Positions 24,473 through 32,456 of a DNA stretch of 64,000 nt are shown one piece after another. A model generated the notes under the pieces. It did no database searches. It was given only the letters and a program-made list of their open reading frames with translations, and was not told where the DNA came from. The DNA lies in contig JAEZCO010000075.1 of NCBI GenBank assembly GCA_023433505.1, positions 27,939 through 91,938 of the forward strand, given 5' to 3'. Origin of the DNA: Bacillota bacterium. Lineage in GTDB: Bacteria > Bacillota > Clostridia > Acetivibrionales > DTU013. Both the position numbers and the translations under genes were made by a program. The first letter of the stretch is position 1. Each line of letters opens with the position of its first letter.

Positions 24473-25979
24473 TTTGAAGGAAAATACCTGCCCAAACAGG
24501 GAAGAGCGGGCCAACGGGATCAATGCCTACTACGGAAAAGCCAGCAAGCTTGTAAAGGACGTCCGGGAGGGAAATCTTACAAGCCGGGACCGTATTTTTC
24601 AACAAACCGGCGGCTGCGTGCTGAATTTTTACCTGACGGTGCGGGTAGCCACCATAAGAGATGCGGTAACCATATTTCATGCGCCTGTCGGATGCTCTTC
24701 TTCAGCTCTCGGTTACCGGGAGCTGTTCCAGGGCATACCGGTAAGCCTGGGACGGCCGGAGAAAATTGATCCTCACTGGCTTACAACCAACTTGTCCGAA
24801 AAGGATGTTATTTTCGGGGCCTCCGATAAGTTAAGGGCGGCAATTCTGAAGGCAGAGGAAAGATATCATCCCAAGGCCGTCTTTATAATGACTTCCTGCA
24901 CATCGGGCATCATAGGGGAGGATATCGAAGGGGTTGTAAATGAGTTGCAGGAAGAAGTGAACGCCCGGCTGGTGCCGGTACATTGCGAAGGAGTGCGTTC
25001 CCGTCTTGTTCAGACCGGATACGACGCTTTCTGGCACGGAGTTCTTAAATATCTGGTCAAAAAGCCCGTGAAGAAGCAAAAAGACCTGGTCAACGTTGCC
25101 AGCATGCTTTCATACACCTGGCAAGACAGAATGGAGATTACAAGATTGCTGAGCAAATTGGGGCTCAGAGCAAATTTCGTCCCTGAGTTTGCCTCGGTGG
25201 AGCAGTTTGAAGTCTTGTCTGAAGCAGCTGTCACGGCTCCGCTCTGTCCGAGCTACACGGAATATCTTTCCCAAGGACTTGAGCAGGAATATGGAATACC
25301 CTACTTCCTGTACCCGTCTCCCATGGGCGTTGCACATACCGATGAATGGCTGCGCCAGATTGCCGGCTACACCGGAAAGGAAAAGGAAGCGGAGAAATTG
25401 ATCGCAGAAGAACATGCCCAATGGGTACCCAAGCTGGAAGCCATACAAAAGGAATTTGAGAAGCTTAAGCCCAACGGTGAACGGATCAGCATCCTTGGCT
25501 CGCTGGGGCAGGGCAGATTGCTGGCTCAAACGCCCTATTTTACAGAGATTGGGGCATCTTCTCCGGTAACCATTGCACAGGACTTCGACAACCTCATCCT
25601 GGATGAGACGGAGCAGTTAATCAGCGAAGTCGGAGATTTCGACATCCTGGTAAATACCTTCCAGGCAGCCGAGGTTGCCCACATTACAAGAAAGCACAAT
25701 CCGGATATAGTCCTTAGCTGTCCGTTTCAGGGCAGCGCATACAAGCGCGAGACAGGTCAGACCAGGACTCATTCGCTGCGGTGCGACGCCAGAGAGTGGA
25801 GTCTTCAGATGGGGTACAAGGGTGCGGTTTCCTGCGGGAATTTCCTGCTTCAGGCCATTAAGAACCGTTCCTTCCAGAAAACCATGCTGCACAAAACATC
25901 GGATACCTACCGCAAATGGTGGTATGAGCAGCCCAATCCCCTTCATTATTTAAAGCCCACAGGGGAAATAAATGCGTAA
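24465..25979 (+). CDS. Nitrogenase-like component 1, D (alpha) subunit 3
   Basis: A 504-residue NifD-like protein, clearly diverged from D1 and D2. Cysteines 51 (TGGCVLNF), 77 (HAPVGCSSS) and 145 (TSCTSGIIGED) fit the P-cluster ligands, and Cys260 (APLCPSYTEYL) the cofactor cysteine. The third motif ends GED where the other D proteins have GDD. The N-terminus lacks the Cys19/27/37 set of D1 and D2. It overlaps the ABC-ATPase stub by 8 bp, and K3 follows after 38 bp. Confidence 0.87.
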   Translation: MINLKENTCPNREERANGINAYYGKASKLVKDVREGNLTSRDRIFQQTGGCVLNFYLTVRVATIRDAVTIFHAPVGCSSSALGYRELFQGIPVSLGRPEKIDPHWLTTNLSEKDVIFGASDKLRAAILKAEERYHPKAVFIMTSCTSGIIGEDIEGVVNELQEEVNARLVPVHCEGVRSRLVQTGYDAFWHGVLKYLVKKPVKKQKDLVNVASMLSYTWQDRMEITRLLSKLGLRANFVPEFASVEQFEVLSEAAVTAPLCPSYTEYLSQGLEQEYGIPYFLYPSPMGVAHTDEWLRQIAGYTGKEKEAEKLIAEEHAQWVPKLEAIQKEFEKLKPNGERISILGSLGQGRLLAQTPYFTEIGASSPVTIAQDFDNLILDETEQLISEVGDFDILVNTFQAAEVAHITRKHNPDIVLSCPFQGSAYKRETGQTRTHSLRCDAREWSLQMGYKGAVSCGNFLLQAIKNRSFQKTMLHKTSDTYRKWWYEQPNPLHYLKPTGEINA

Positions 25980-26017
25980 AGAAAGCCAACGAATTCAGTT
26001 GAAAGGAGAAACGTGCA

Positions 26018-27346
26018 ATGGCAACAAGTCAAATTGATGAAGCCTTGGATAACGAGATAATAGAAGCTCCAAGATATTCCTGCGCCCTTGGCGGCGCATA
26101 TACTGCTGCGCTGTATACCTTCGGGACAGTCCCGGTCCTGCATTCGGGTGCGGGCTGCGGACTTGGACAGCTATTCGGACAGCATTACGCCGGAGGACAG
26201 AATACGGGCGGACCCCAGGGAACTACAAGCAGCCCATGCTCCTGCCTTGTTGAGGAGCATGTGATTTTTGGAGGTGAAAAGAAACTGAGACACCTCCTGA
26301 ACTCCACCATAGAATTGATGCCCGGTGATTTTTATGTCGTGCTCTCGGGCTGTGTTCCCTCACTCATAGGCGATGATGCCGATTCGGTGGTTCAGGAGTT
26401 CAGAGAAAAGGTTCCCATCGTACATGTCAAGACCGCCGGTTTTACCGGTAACTCATACCGCGGCTACGATCTGTATTTTGAAGCGGTAATTGACCAGCTC
26501 CTTACGGAACAGCCAAGGCAAAAACGCCTGGTGAACCTGCTGGGAATCGTACCCAGCCAGCATCCTTTATGGAAAGGGAACCTTCAGGTCATAAAACAGC
26601 TTTTAAACAAAATCGGCGTGGAGGCCAACACGATCTTTGCAGACCGGGACGGCCTGGGAGCATTGAGAAAAATCTCCGCCGCAGAGCTGAATCTGGTGTT
26701 TTCTCCCTGGACGGGGATTAAGACGGCGGAAAAACTGGAGGAGCGGTTCGGAACACCCTACGAAGTGATTTCCAGCGTTCCGGTAGGCCCTAAAGATACC
26801 AGTGAATTCTTGAGGAAAATAGGCAAGCTGCTGAATGTACCCGAGACCATCGTGGAAAATGTAATATGGGAAGAAGAGTGGAGTGCCTACAGGTACACTG
26901 AATTCGCGGGAGATTTGATCCTGGTGCTCCTGCCCCATGTCTATGCCGGTATTGTTGCCGACAGCGGCACTGCAATCTCTTTAACCCGGTACGGAGCCAA
27001 TGAGCTGGGCTGGAATCCTGAAATAATAGTAATTACCGACGATCCGCCGCCTGAATACCGGGAGGCCATAGTAAAAAGCCTTACGGAAGGTCTGGAAAGC
27101 GCATTGAAGCCTGAGGTGGTGTTTGAGGCTGATGCATATAATATCAGCCAGGTATTGTCTAAGTTTACTTTGCAGGTTCTGCTGGCCAGTTCTCTTGAAA
27201 AATACCAGCCAAACGGCGAGGCGATTTATTTAAGCGTATCCTTTCCGATTTATGACAGGCTGATCCTTGACCGCACTTATGCGGGTTACCGGGGCGGGCT
27301 GGCTTTGGTGGAGGACCTTGCCAGGAACAATGCAGGCCCTTTGTAG
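26018..27346 (+). CDS. Nitrogenase-like component 1, K (beta) subunit 3
   Basis: A 442-residue NifK-like protein. Cysteines 22 (RYSCALGG), 47 (GAGCGLG) and 112 (SGCVPSLIGDD) are in the P-cluster positions. A second pair, SSPCSC (Cys74, Cys76), lies where K1 and K2 have GYCGG. The ribosome site is AAAGGAG. The paired D3 gene has the same degree of divergence from sets 1 and 2, which supports co-evolution of the two subunits as a separate enzyme. Confidence 0.87.
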   Translation: MATSQIDEALDNEIIEAPRYSCALGGAYTAALYTFGTVPVLHSGAGCGLGQLFGQHYAGGQNTGGPQGTTSSPCSCLVEEHVIFGGEKKLRHLLNSTIELMPGDFYVVLSGCVPSLIGDDADSVVQEFREKVPIVHVKTAGFTGNSYRGYDLYFEAVIDQLLTEQPRQKRLVNLLGIVPSQHPLWKGNLQVIKQLLNKIGVEANTIFADRDGLGALRKISAAELNLVFSPWTGIKTAEKLEERFGTPYEVISSVPVGPKDTSEFLRKIGKLLNVPETIVENVIWEEEWSAYRYTEFAGDLILVLLPHVYAGIVADSGTAISLTRYGANELGWNPEIIVITDDPPPEYREAIVKSLTEGLESALKPEVVFEADAYNISQVLSKFTLQVLLASSLEKYQPNGEAIYLSVSFPIYDRLILDRTYAGYRGGLALVEDLARNNAGPL

Positions 27347-27387
27347 GAGCAAAATGCAAATAGGGATGGAATAATTTTATTCTGCTA

Positions 27388-27416
27388 TTGACAATTCCGT
27401 ATTTTAAATTTAAAAT
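27388..27416 (+). promoter_or_regulatory. metY promoter
   Basis: TTGACA (27388-27393), a 17-bp spacer and TAAAAT (27411-27416). The downstream operator-like site is degenerate (ATATGATTACTAAGAAT, about 27434), so this unit may be less tightly controlled at the DNA level than nifB. Confidence 0.7.
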
Positions 27417-27471
27417 AAATACAAATAAAACAGATATGATTACTAAGAATAAATGTAAATCGAAGGATGTT

Positions 27472-27540
27472 GACCAGAAAGACTGGAGACTAAATTTACT
27501 TCCCGAGTTGGCGGGGCAAGTGGATTTAGTCTTTTTTATT
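27472..27540 (+). ncRNA. GACCAG/CTGG leader with terminator (copy 6, before metY-D4K4)
   Basis: GACCAG (27472-27477) and CTGG (27483-27486). GACTAAATTTACTTCCC then pairs with the arm ending in GGATTTAGTC (27531), followed by six or more T residues. The loop is AAAGA. Architecture and spacing are as in copies 2, 4 and 5. Confidence 0.8.
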
Positions 27541-27589
27541 ATTTAAAAGTATAGTATGCAGATAGAAATAATGTAAGGGAGGCTACAAA

Positions 27590-28876
27590 ATGAGTGAAAG
27601 AGGCTTGAAATTCGACACGCTGCAAGTACACGCAGGCCAGGTGCCTGACCCTGCCACCGGCTCCAGAGCTGTGCCCATTTATCAGACCGCATCCTATGTT
27701 CTTGAAAATCAGGAAAGGGCGGAAATCCTTTTTTCCTTAAAAGAATTAGGGAATGTATATACGAGAATGGTAAATCCCACCAGTGATGTCTTTGAACAGA
27801 GAATTGCGGCGCTGGAAGGCGGAAGCGGAGCATTGGCCCTTGCCTCGGGAGCGGCGGCGGTTACCTATTCCATTTTGAATATTACAAGGGCGGGAGATGA
27901 AATTGTCGCGGCAAGCACACTTTACGGCGGGACCTACAACCTGTTTTCAACCACACTTCCCGATTATGGAATTAAGACGGTCTTTGTTAACCCCGACGAT
28001 CCTGAGAATTTCAGAAAAGACATAACGGAGAAGACGAAGGCCTTGTATATTGAGTCCATCGGAAATCCAGGGATAAATCTTGTAGATATTGAGAAAGTTG
28101 CGGAGATCGCTCATGCGAATGGCATTCCCCTGATCGTTGACAATACCTTTGGAACTCCTTATCTTATCAAGCCTATCGAGTATGGCGCAGATGTGGTGGT
28201 TCATTCGGCGACAAAATTTATCGGAGGTCACGGCACGTCCATCGGGGGAGTGATTATTGACGGAGGCAGGTTTGACTGGTCGGCAAGCGGCAAATTTCCG
28301 GGCTTCACAACACCTGACAACAGCTACGGCGGCCTGAAGTTTTATGAACGCTTCAAGGGTATCGCCTATATTGTCAGGGCAAGAGTCAAGCTGCTCAGGG
28401 ATACCGGAGCTGCAATCAGTCCCTTCAACTCCTTTTTATTCCTGCAGGGCCTTGAAACCCTTTCCCTGAGGGTCGATAAGCATGTTTCCAACACCCGCAG
28501 GATCGTTGAATTCCTAAAGGGTCATCCGTCGGTGACCTGGGTGAATTACCCGGAATTACCCGACAATAAGTATCACAGCCTTGCAGAAAAATATTTTCCC
28601 AGAGGAGCAGGCGCCATCTTTACCTTTGGAATCAAAGGAGGCATCGATCCTGCGAAAAAATTCATCGACGGTCTGGAAATATTCTCGCTCCTGGCAAATG
28701 TGGCCGATGCGAAATCACTGGTCATCCATCCGGCAAGCTCAACCCATGCACAGCTGTCTGAAGAAGAGCAGCTGCAAGCGGGGGTCACGCCCGACCAGGT
28801 CCGTCTGTCCATAGGAATCGAAGATGCGGATGATTTGATATGGGATCTGGACCAGGCTTTGAGAAAGGCCACCTGA
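27590..28876 (+). CDS. metY: O-acetylhomoserine sulfhydrylase (aminocarboxypropyltransferase)
   Basis: A 428-residue Cys/Met-metabolism PLP enzyme. VHSATKFIGGHG holds the PLP lysine, and the length and the sequence GFTTPDNSYGGLKFYE are typical of the OAH sulfhydrylase group and not of cystathionine gamma-synthase. It makes homocysteine from sulfide, or methionine directly from methanethiol. Standing directly before the D4K4 genes in one operon, it is the best functional clue in the window: in the methylthio-alkane reductase pathway MetY is the enzyme that captures the methanethiol released. Confidence 0.93.
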   Translation: MSERGLKFDTLQVHAGQVPDPATGSRAVPIYQTASYVLENQERAEILFSLKELGNVYTRMVNPTSDVFEQRIAALEGGSGALALASGAAAVTYSILNITRAGDEIVAASTLYGGTYNLFSTTLPDYGIKTVFVNPDDPENFRKDITEKTKALYIESIGNPGINLVDIEKVAEIAHANGIPLIVDNTFGTPYLIKPIEYGADVVVHSATKFIGGHGTSIGGVIIDGGRFDWSASGKFPGFTTPDNSYGGLKFYERFKGIAYIVRARVKLLRDTGAAISPFNSFLFLQGLETLSLRVDKHVSNTRRIVEFLKGHPSVTWVNYPELPDNKYHSLAEKYFPRGAGAIFTFGIKGGIDPAKKFIDGLEIFSLLANVADAKSLVIHPASSTHAQLSEEEQLQAGVTPDQVRLSIGIEDADDLIWDLDQALRKAT

Positions 28877-28903
28877 TACTACAACGAAAGCAACCGATTC
28901 ATG

Positions 28904-28947
28904 CTTGCAGAAATAACGCATTAAAGCTTTGCGATTATTTCCGCAAG
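28904..28947 (+). other. Intercistronic stem-loop between metY and D4
   Basis: CTTGC-a-GAAATAA-c-GC (28904-28919) pairs with GCgaTTATTTC-c-GCAAG (28931-28947), with one mismatch and one bulge. No T run follows, so it is not a normal terminator. A processing or stability hairpin that sets the metY to D4K4 ratio is the likeliest role. Confidence 0.55.
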
Positions 28948-28972
28948 GCGCATAAATTGCGTGGAGGTAATC

Positions 28973-30454
28973 ATGGGATCAATTAATATAAAAGAGCCGG
29001 AGGTTGTCATAAGAGAGGCAAGGCTTGGCTCAATTACAGGATTTGAAGGGACGGCGGGCCAGCTTGTCAAATGTGCCCATTCCGGCAATTTGAAAGACAG
29101 CGCCAGAAGTTTCAGCCAGTGCATGGGGTGCAGCTCGGGAAACGCCTTTTGCCAGCTGTCAATGATAAAGGATGCTGCCATTATAAATCATGCGCCCGTT
29201 GGCTGCGGAGGAGATTTCTTTACATTCAACTTTGTTTACAGGGTAGGTCAAATGGAGAGAAAACTGCCTTCGGTCATAGGCAGATACTTCAATACCAATA
29301 TTGAAGAAAAGGATACGGTCTTTGGCGGGACTCAGAAGCTTAAGGCGGTAATACAAGAGGTATATGACAGGGTTAAGCCCAACGCCATATTTATAACGAC
29401 GTCCTGTGCTTCGGGAATCATCGGGGATGATGTTGAGGGTACGGCCAACGACATGACGGAAGAGCTGGGCATCCCTGTGGTAGCCTGTTTCTGCGAAGGT
29501 TTCAAATCAAAGATATGGACGACAGGCTTTGATTCGGCCTATCACTCCATCATCCGGAAAATAGTCAAACCGCCAAGGGAAAAGACCAGGAAGGTAAATA
29601 TTATTAATTTTTGGGGCAGTCATGTTTTTGATGAGCTTCTAGGCAGATTAGGGTATCAGGCCGACTATATCGTCCCTTTTTCAACGGTAGCGGAGCTTGA
29701 AAGGATTTCGGAAGCGGCAGCCACGATCCAGATATGCCCGACCCTTGGGACTTATTTGGGCGCGGCCCTTGAGCAGGTTTATGGAGTGCCGGAAATAAAG
29801 GCTCCACCGGCCTACGGAATTGCCGGAACCGATCTCTGGATGAGAGAACTGGGAAAAATCCTCGGGAAAGAAGAGGAAGTGGAAGAAATCATTCAAGAAG
29901 AGCATGCGAGGGTATTGCCGCTTATCGAAGAGTACCGGAAAAAGCTAAAGGGGAAAACTGCATACCTCACGGCAGGAGCGGCTCACGGGCATGCGCTGAT
30001 TGCACTTTTGAGAGAATTGGGGCTTGAGGTGCAGGGCGCGGCAATTTTTCACCATGACCCCATTTATGACAACGGGGATATTCTGTCGGACGCTTTGGCC
30101 CATGCCGTCAACACTTACGGAGACGTACCCAACTATAATGTTTGCAATAAACAGGCCTATGAGCTTGTAAACATATTAAACAGGGTCAAGCCGGACATAA
30201 TGATCGCCAGACACGGAGGGATGACTCTATGGGGCGCAAAGCTCGGCGTACCGACGCTTCTGATAGGAGATGAACAGTTCAGCTTCGGATACCAGGGAAT
30301 AATAAACTACGCGGAGAGGATTATAGAGACGTTGGACAATAGAGAGTTCGTAAGCAACCTGGCCAAACATAGTTCGATGCCGTATACAAAATGGTGGCTT
30401 GACCAAAACCCGTTCTCGTTTCTTGGAGGTGGCGCAAGTGTTGAATCTTATTGA
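28973..30454 (+). CDS. Nitrogenase-like component 1, D (alpha) subunit 4
   Basis: A 493-residue NifD-like protein. Its N-terminal region (SQCMGCSSGNAFCQLSMIKD, then NHAPVGCGG) is the closest of the four to canonical NifD layout. Cysteines 53, 78 and 145 (TSCASGIIGDD) fit the P-cluster positions and Cys255 (IQICPTLGTYL) the cofactor position; Cys50 and Cys60 are extra. The ATG at 28973, behind GTGGAGG, is preferred over the GTG 12 bp upstream. The last codons contain the ribosome site of K4, so the two genes overlap. Confidence 0.88.
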   Translation: MGSINIKEPEVVIREARLGSITGFEGTAGQLVKCAHSGNLKDSARSFSQCMGCSSGNAFCQLSMIKDAAIINHAPVGCGGDFFTFNFVYRVGQMERKLPSVIGRYFNTNIEEKDTVFGGTQKLKAVIQEVYDRVKPNAIFITTSCASGIIGDDVEGTANDMTEELGIPVVACFCEGFKSKIWTTGFDSAYHSIIRKIVKPPREKTRKVNIINFWGSHVFDELLGRLGYQADYIVPFSTVAELERISEAAATIQICPTLGTYLGAALEQVYGVPEIKAPPAYGIAGTDLWMRELGKILGKEEEVEEIIQEEHARVLPLIEEYRKKLKGKTAYLTAGAAHGHALIALLRELGLEVQGAAIFHHDPIYDNGDILSDALAHAVNTYGDVPNYNVCNKQAYELVNILNRVKPDIMIARHGGMTLWGAKLGVPTLLIGDEQFSFGYQGIINYAERIIETLDNREFVSNLAKHSSMPYTKWWLDQNPFSFLGGGASVESY

Positions 30455-31754
30455 ACAGCCCAGATTTTCCTGTGCCCTGGGGGCACAGCAGACCGTTGTC
30501 GCCATCAAGAGAGCCGTCCCCGTTTTGCATGCCGGACCGGGCTGCAGCGGGAAAATAAGCGCCCTCATCGGTCAGGGAGAAGGATATGCCGGCGGAAATA
30601 CCATCCCCTGCACAAATGCCGGTGAATCCGACGTCGTATTCGGCGGAGAAGAGCATCTGCGGAGTATAATTGACGGAGCGTTCAAGGTCATTGATGCGGA
30701 TATTTACGTTGTACTCACAGGCTGTACCTCGGATATTGTGGGCGATGACGTAGGGAGAGTGACGGCTGATTTCCAGGAGCTTGACAAGCCTATCGTTTAT
30801 GCGGAAACAGGCGGATTCAAAAGTAATAACTATGTGAGCCATGAGAAAGTGGTTAACGCAATCATTGATCAATATGTGGATAAATTTTATACCGGCGGCA
30901 AAAAAATAAAAGGACTTGTCAATGTCTTTTCCGTGGTTCCCTATCAGGACCCGTACTGGAACGGAAATCTTGAAGAGATCAAGAGAATCCTTGAAGGAAT
31001 CGGGCTGAAGGTAAATATTCTTTTCGGCAACGGCTCCAAAGGAATCGATGAGTGGAAAAGCATACCTGACGCTGAATTCAACATAGTGGCAAGCACATGG
31101 GTGGGCCTGGGTATTGCCGGGCATTTGAATGCCAAATACGGCACCCCTTATTTTCATTTTCCTTACTTGCCTGTCGGAGGAGCGGAAACAACAAAATTCC
31201 TAAGACACGTGGGAGAATTTACAGGCATTGAAAAAGACCGGGTTGAAGCTTTTATCAAAACCGAAGAGGAAAAATTTTATGCCCACATTGAAAGAACGGC
31301 GGATTTCATGCTTGAGTTCAGGTATGGGCTTCCAAGAAGGTTTTATTCCATTCTTGACGCTTCCTACGCCATCGGCGTTTCAAAGTTTTTGTTGAATGAA
31401 TTGGGAATCATTCCTGCCAAACAATATATTATTGACGATACACCCGAAGAGCACAGGGAATGGATCCTCAATGAGTTCAAGCACATATCGGAAATAAGAT
31501 CGGCAGAAGTTGAATTTTCAATCGACGGCGGGTATGTTCAGGAAGAAATAAGAAAGGATAAGCACAAAAACAGAGCGCTGATCCTTGGCAGCGGATGGGA
31601 AAGAGATCTTGCCAAAGAGCTGGAGGCTGATTTGCTGATTTTAAGCGTTCCTGTATTTTACAGGCTTGTTCTGAATTGCGGCTATGCAGGGTACAACGGC
31701 GGATTGAGGATGGTGGAGGATATCTATGACCGGGTTCTGGATACCTACAAATAA
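30438..31754 (+). CDS. Nitrogenase-like component 1, K (beta) subunit 4
   Basis: A 438-residue NifK-like protein. Cysteines 12 (RFSCALGA), 36 (GPGCSGK) and 96 (TGCTSDIVGDD) fit the P-cluster ligands, and IPCTNAGE (Cys58) holds the position of GYCGG in K1. The frame is open for 13 more codons upstream, but GGAGGTGG at 30425 points to GTG 30438 (or TTG 30441) as the start. This gives a 17-bp overlap with D4 and probable translational coupling. Confidence 0.86.
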   Translation: MLNLIEQPRFSCALGAQQTVVAIKRAVPVLHAGPGCSGKISALIGQGEGYAGGNTIPCTNAGESDVVFGGEEHLRSIIDGAFKVIDADIYVVLTGCTSDIVGDDVGRVTADFQELDKPIVYAETGGFKSNNYVSHEKVVNAIIDQYVDKFYTGGKKIKGLVNVFSVVPYQDPYWNGNLEEIKRILEGIGLKVNILFGNGSKGIDEWKSIPDAEFNIVASTWVGLGIAGHLNAKYGTPYFHFPYLPVGGAETTKFLRHVGEFTGIEKDRVEAFIKTEEEKFYAHIERTADFMLEFRYGLPRRFYSILDASYAIGVSKFLLNELGIIPAKQYIIDDTPEEHREWILNEFKHISEIRSAEVEFSIDGGYVQEEIRKDKHKNRALILGSGWERDLAKELEADLLILSVPVFYRLVLNCGYAGYNGGLRMVEDIYDRVLDTYK

Positions 31755-31837
31755 AACGGATCCCATCAGTTTCACAGGGGACACAAGAGATTGAAATGAA
31801 GGTTCTCTGTAAGTTCAAAATATTTTTCCATTTTCTA

Positions 31838-31890
31838 TTGACAGGAGAGGGTTTTTACTTTAAAATTTAGTAAAACGATAGGAAAAGTTG
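31838..31890 (+). promoter_or_regulatory. Promoter of the nifX/nifH unit
   Basis: TTGACA (31838-31843), a 17-bp spacer and TAAAAT (31861-31866). ACGATAGGAAAAGTT (about 31875) is a partial copy of the recurring operator-like site. NifH is needed by all DK pairs, so this promoter controls the shared part of the system. Confidence 0.7.
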
Positions 31891-31928
31891 GGTAAGCAAA
31901 AAGGAAGTCATTTTAGCCGTTTATTCAT

Positions 31929-31978
31929 GACCGGAAGACAGGAGGCTAAGCTCACAGACGTAAGGGCTTGACCCTTTT
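31929..31978 (+). ncRNA. Variant leader with weak terminator before nifX/nifH
   Basis: GACCGGAAGACAGGAGGCT replaces GACCAG-loop-CTGG. The arms CCGG and CAGG pair imperfectly, with one G-A mismatch. The following terminator-like stem (GGCTAAGC against GCTTGACC, then TTTT) is also weaker. If the model of attenuation is right, the shared reductase gene would be less tightly attenuated than the other units. Confidence 0.5.
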
Positions 31979-32037
31979 ACATCTAAGAAGGAATTCTATA
32001 CGGAAATATAAATTTCTGCTGTTCGGAGGGGGTTAAT

Positions 32038-32412
32038 GTGTCATATAAAATAGCTGTTGCAACCACAGATGGGAAGTATATAGACCAACATTTCGGAAGC
32101 AGCAAGGAATTTCATATTTTTGAGGTGGATGACAACGGAGAGTACATTTTCGTCGAAATTCGCAAAAAATCAGCGGACAATGAAGGCGAAAACAGCCATA
32201 AAGGTAATTTAAAAGCGTCGGCTGAAATTTTATCCGATTGCAGCAAGGTGTTGGTGGCTCAGATAGGATTGGGCGCCGAGCAATTCTTAAAATCAAAAGG
32301 AATAACAGCCTATTCGGTTTCGGACCGGATTGATAATGCTTTAATAAAATTGATAAATTATGATCGGAATCAAAAACGGCGCAACGCAAATCGCAATACA
32401 AGTCACCCATGA
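32038..32412 (+). CDS. NifX-like FeS-cofactor-binding protein
   Basis: A 124-residue protein of the NifX/NafY/NifB C-terminal family (MSYKIAVATTDGKYIDQHFGSSKEFHIFEV). It resembles the C-terminal domain of the NifB in this window. Such proteins hold NifB-cofactor or related clusters during transfer. The start is GTG 32038 behind GGAGGGGG; the ATG two bases earlier is out of frame. The last 15 residues are basic and probably flexible. It precedes nifH by 44 bp. Confidence 0.85.
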   Translation: MSYKIAVATTDGKYIDQHFGSSKEFHIFEVDDNGEYIFVEIRKKSADNEGENSHKGNLKASAEILSDCSKVLVAQIGLGAEQFLKSKGITAYSVSDRIDNALIKLINYDRNQKRRNANRNTSHP

Positions 32413-32456
32413 TACTGAAAAATTAAAAGAAAAAATTATAATTAGGAGTGTATCCA

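Noticed and set aside
24465..31754. One of the DK pairs as a NifEN scaffold, or as CfbCD or BchNB
   Set aside because: All pairs keep full P-cluster-type cysteine sets and a cofactor-site cysteine. No tetrapyrrole or F430 genes are near. A scaffold role for one pair cannot be fully excluded.
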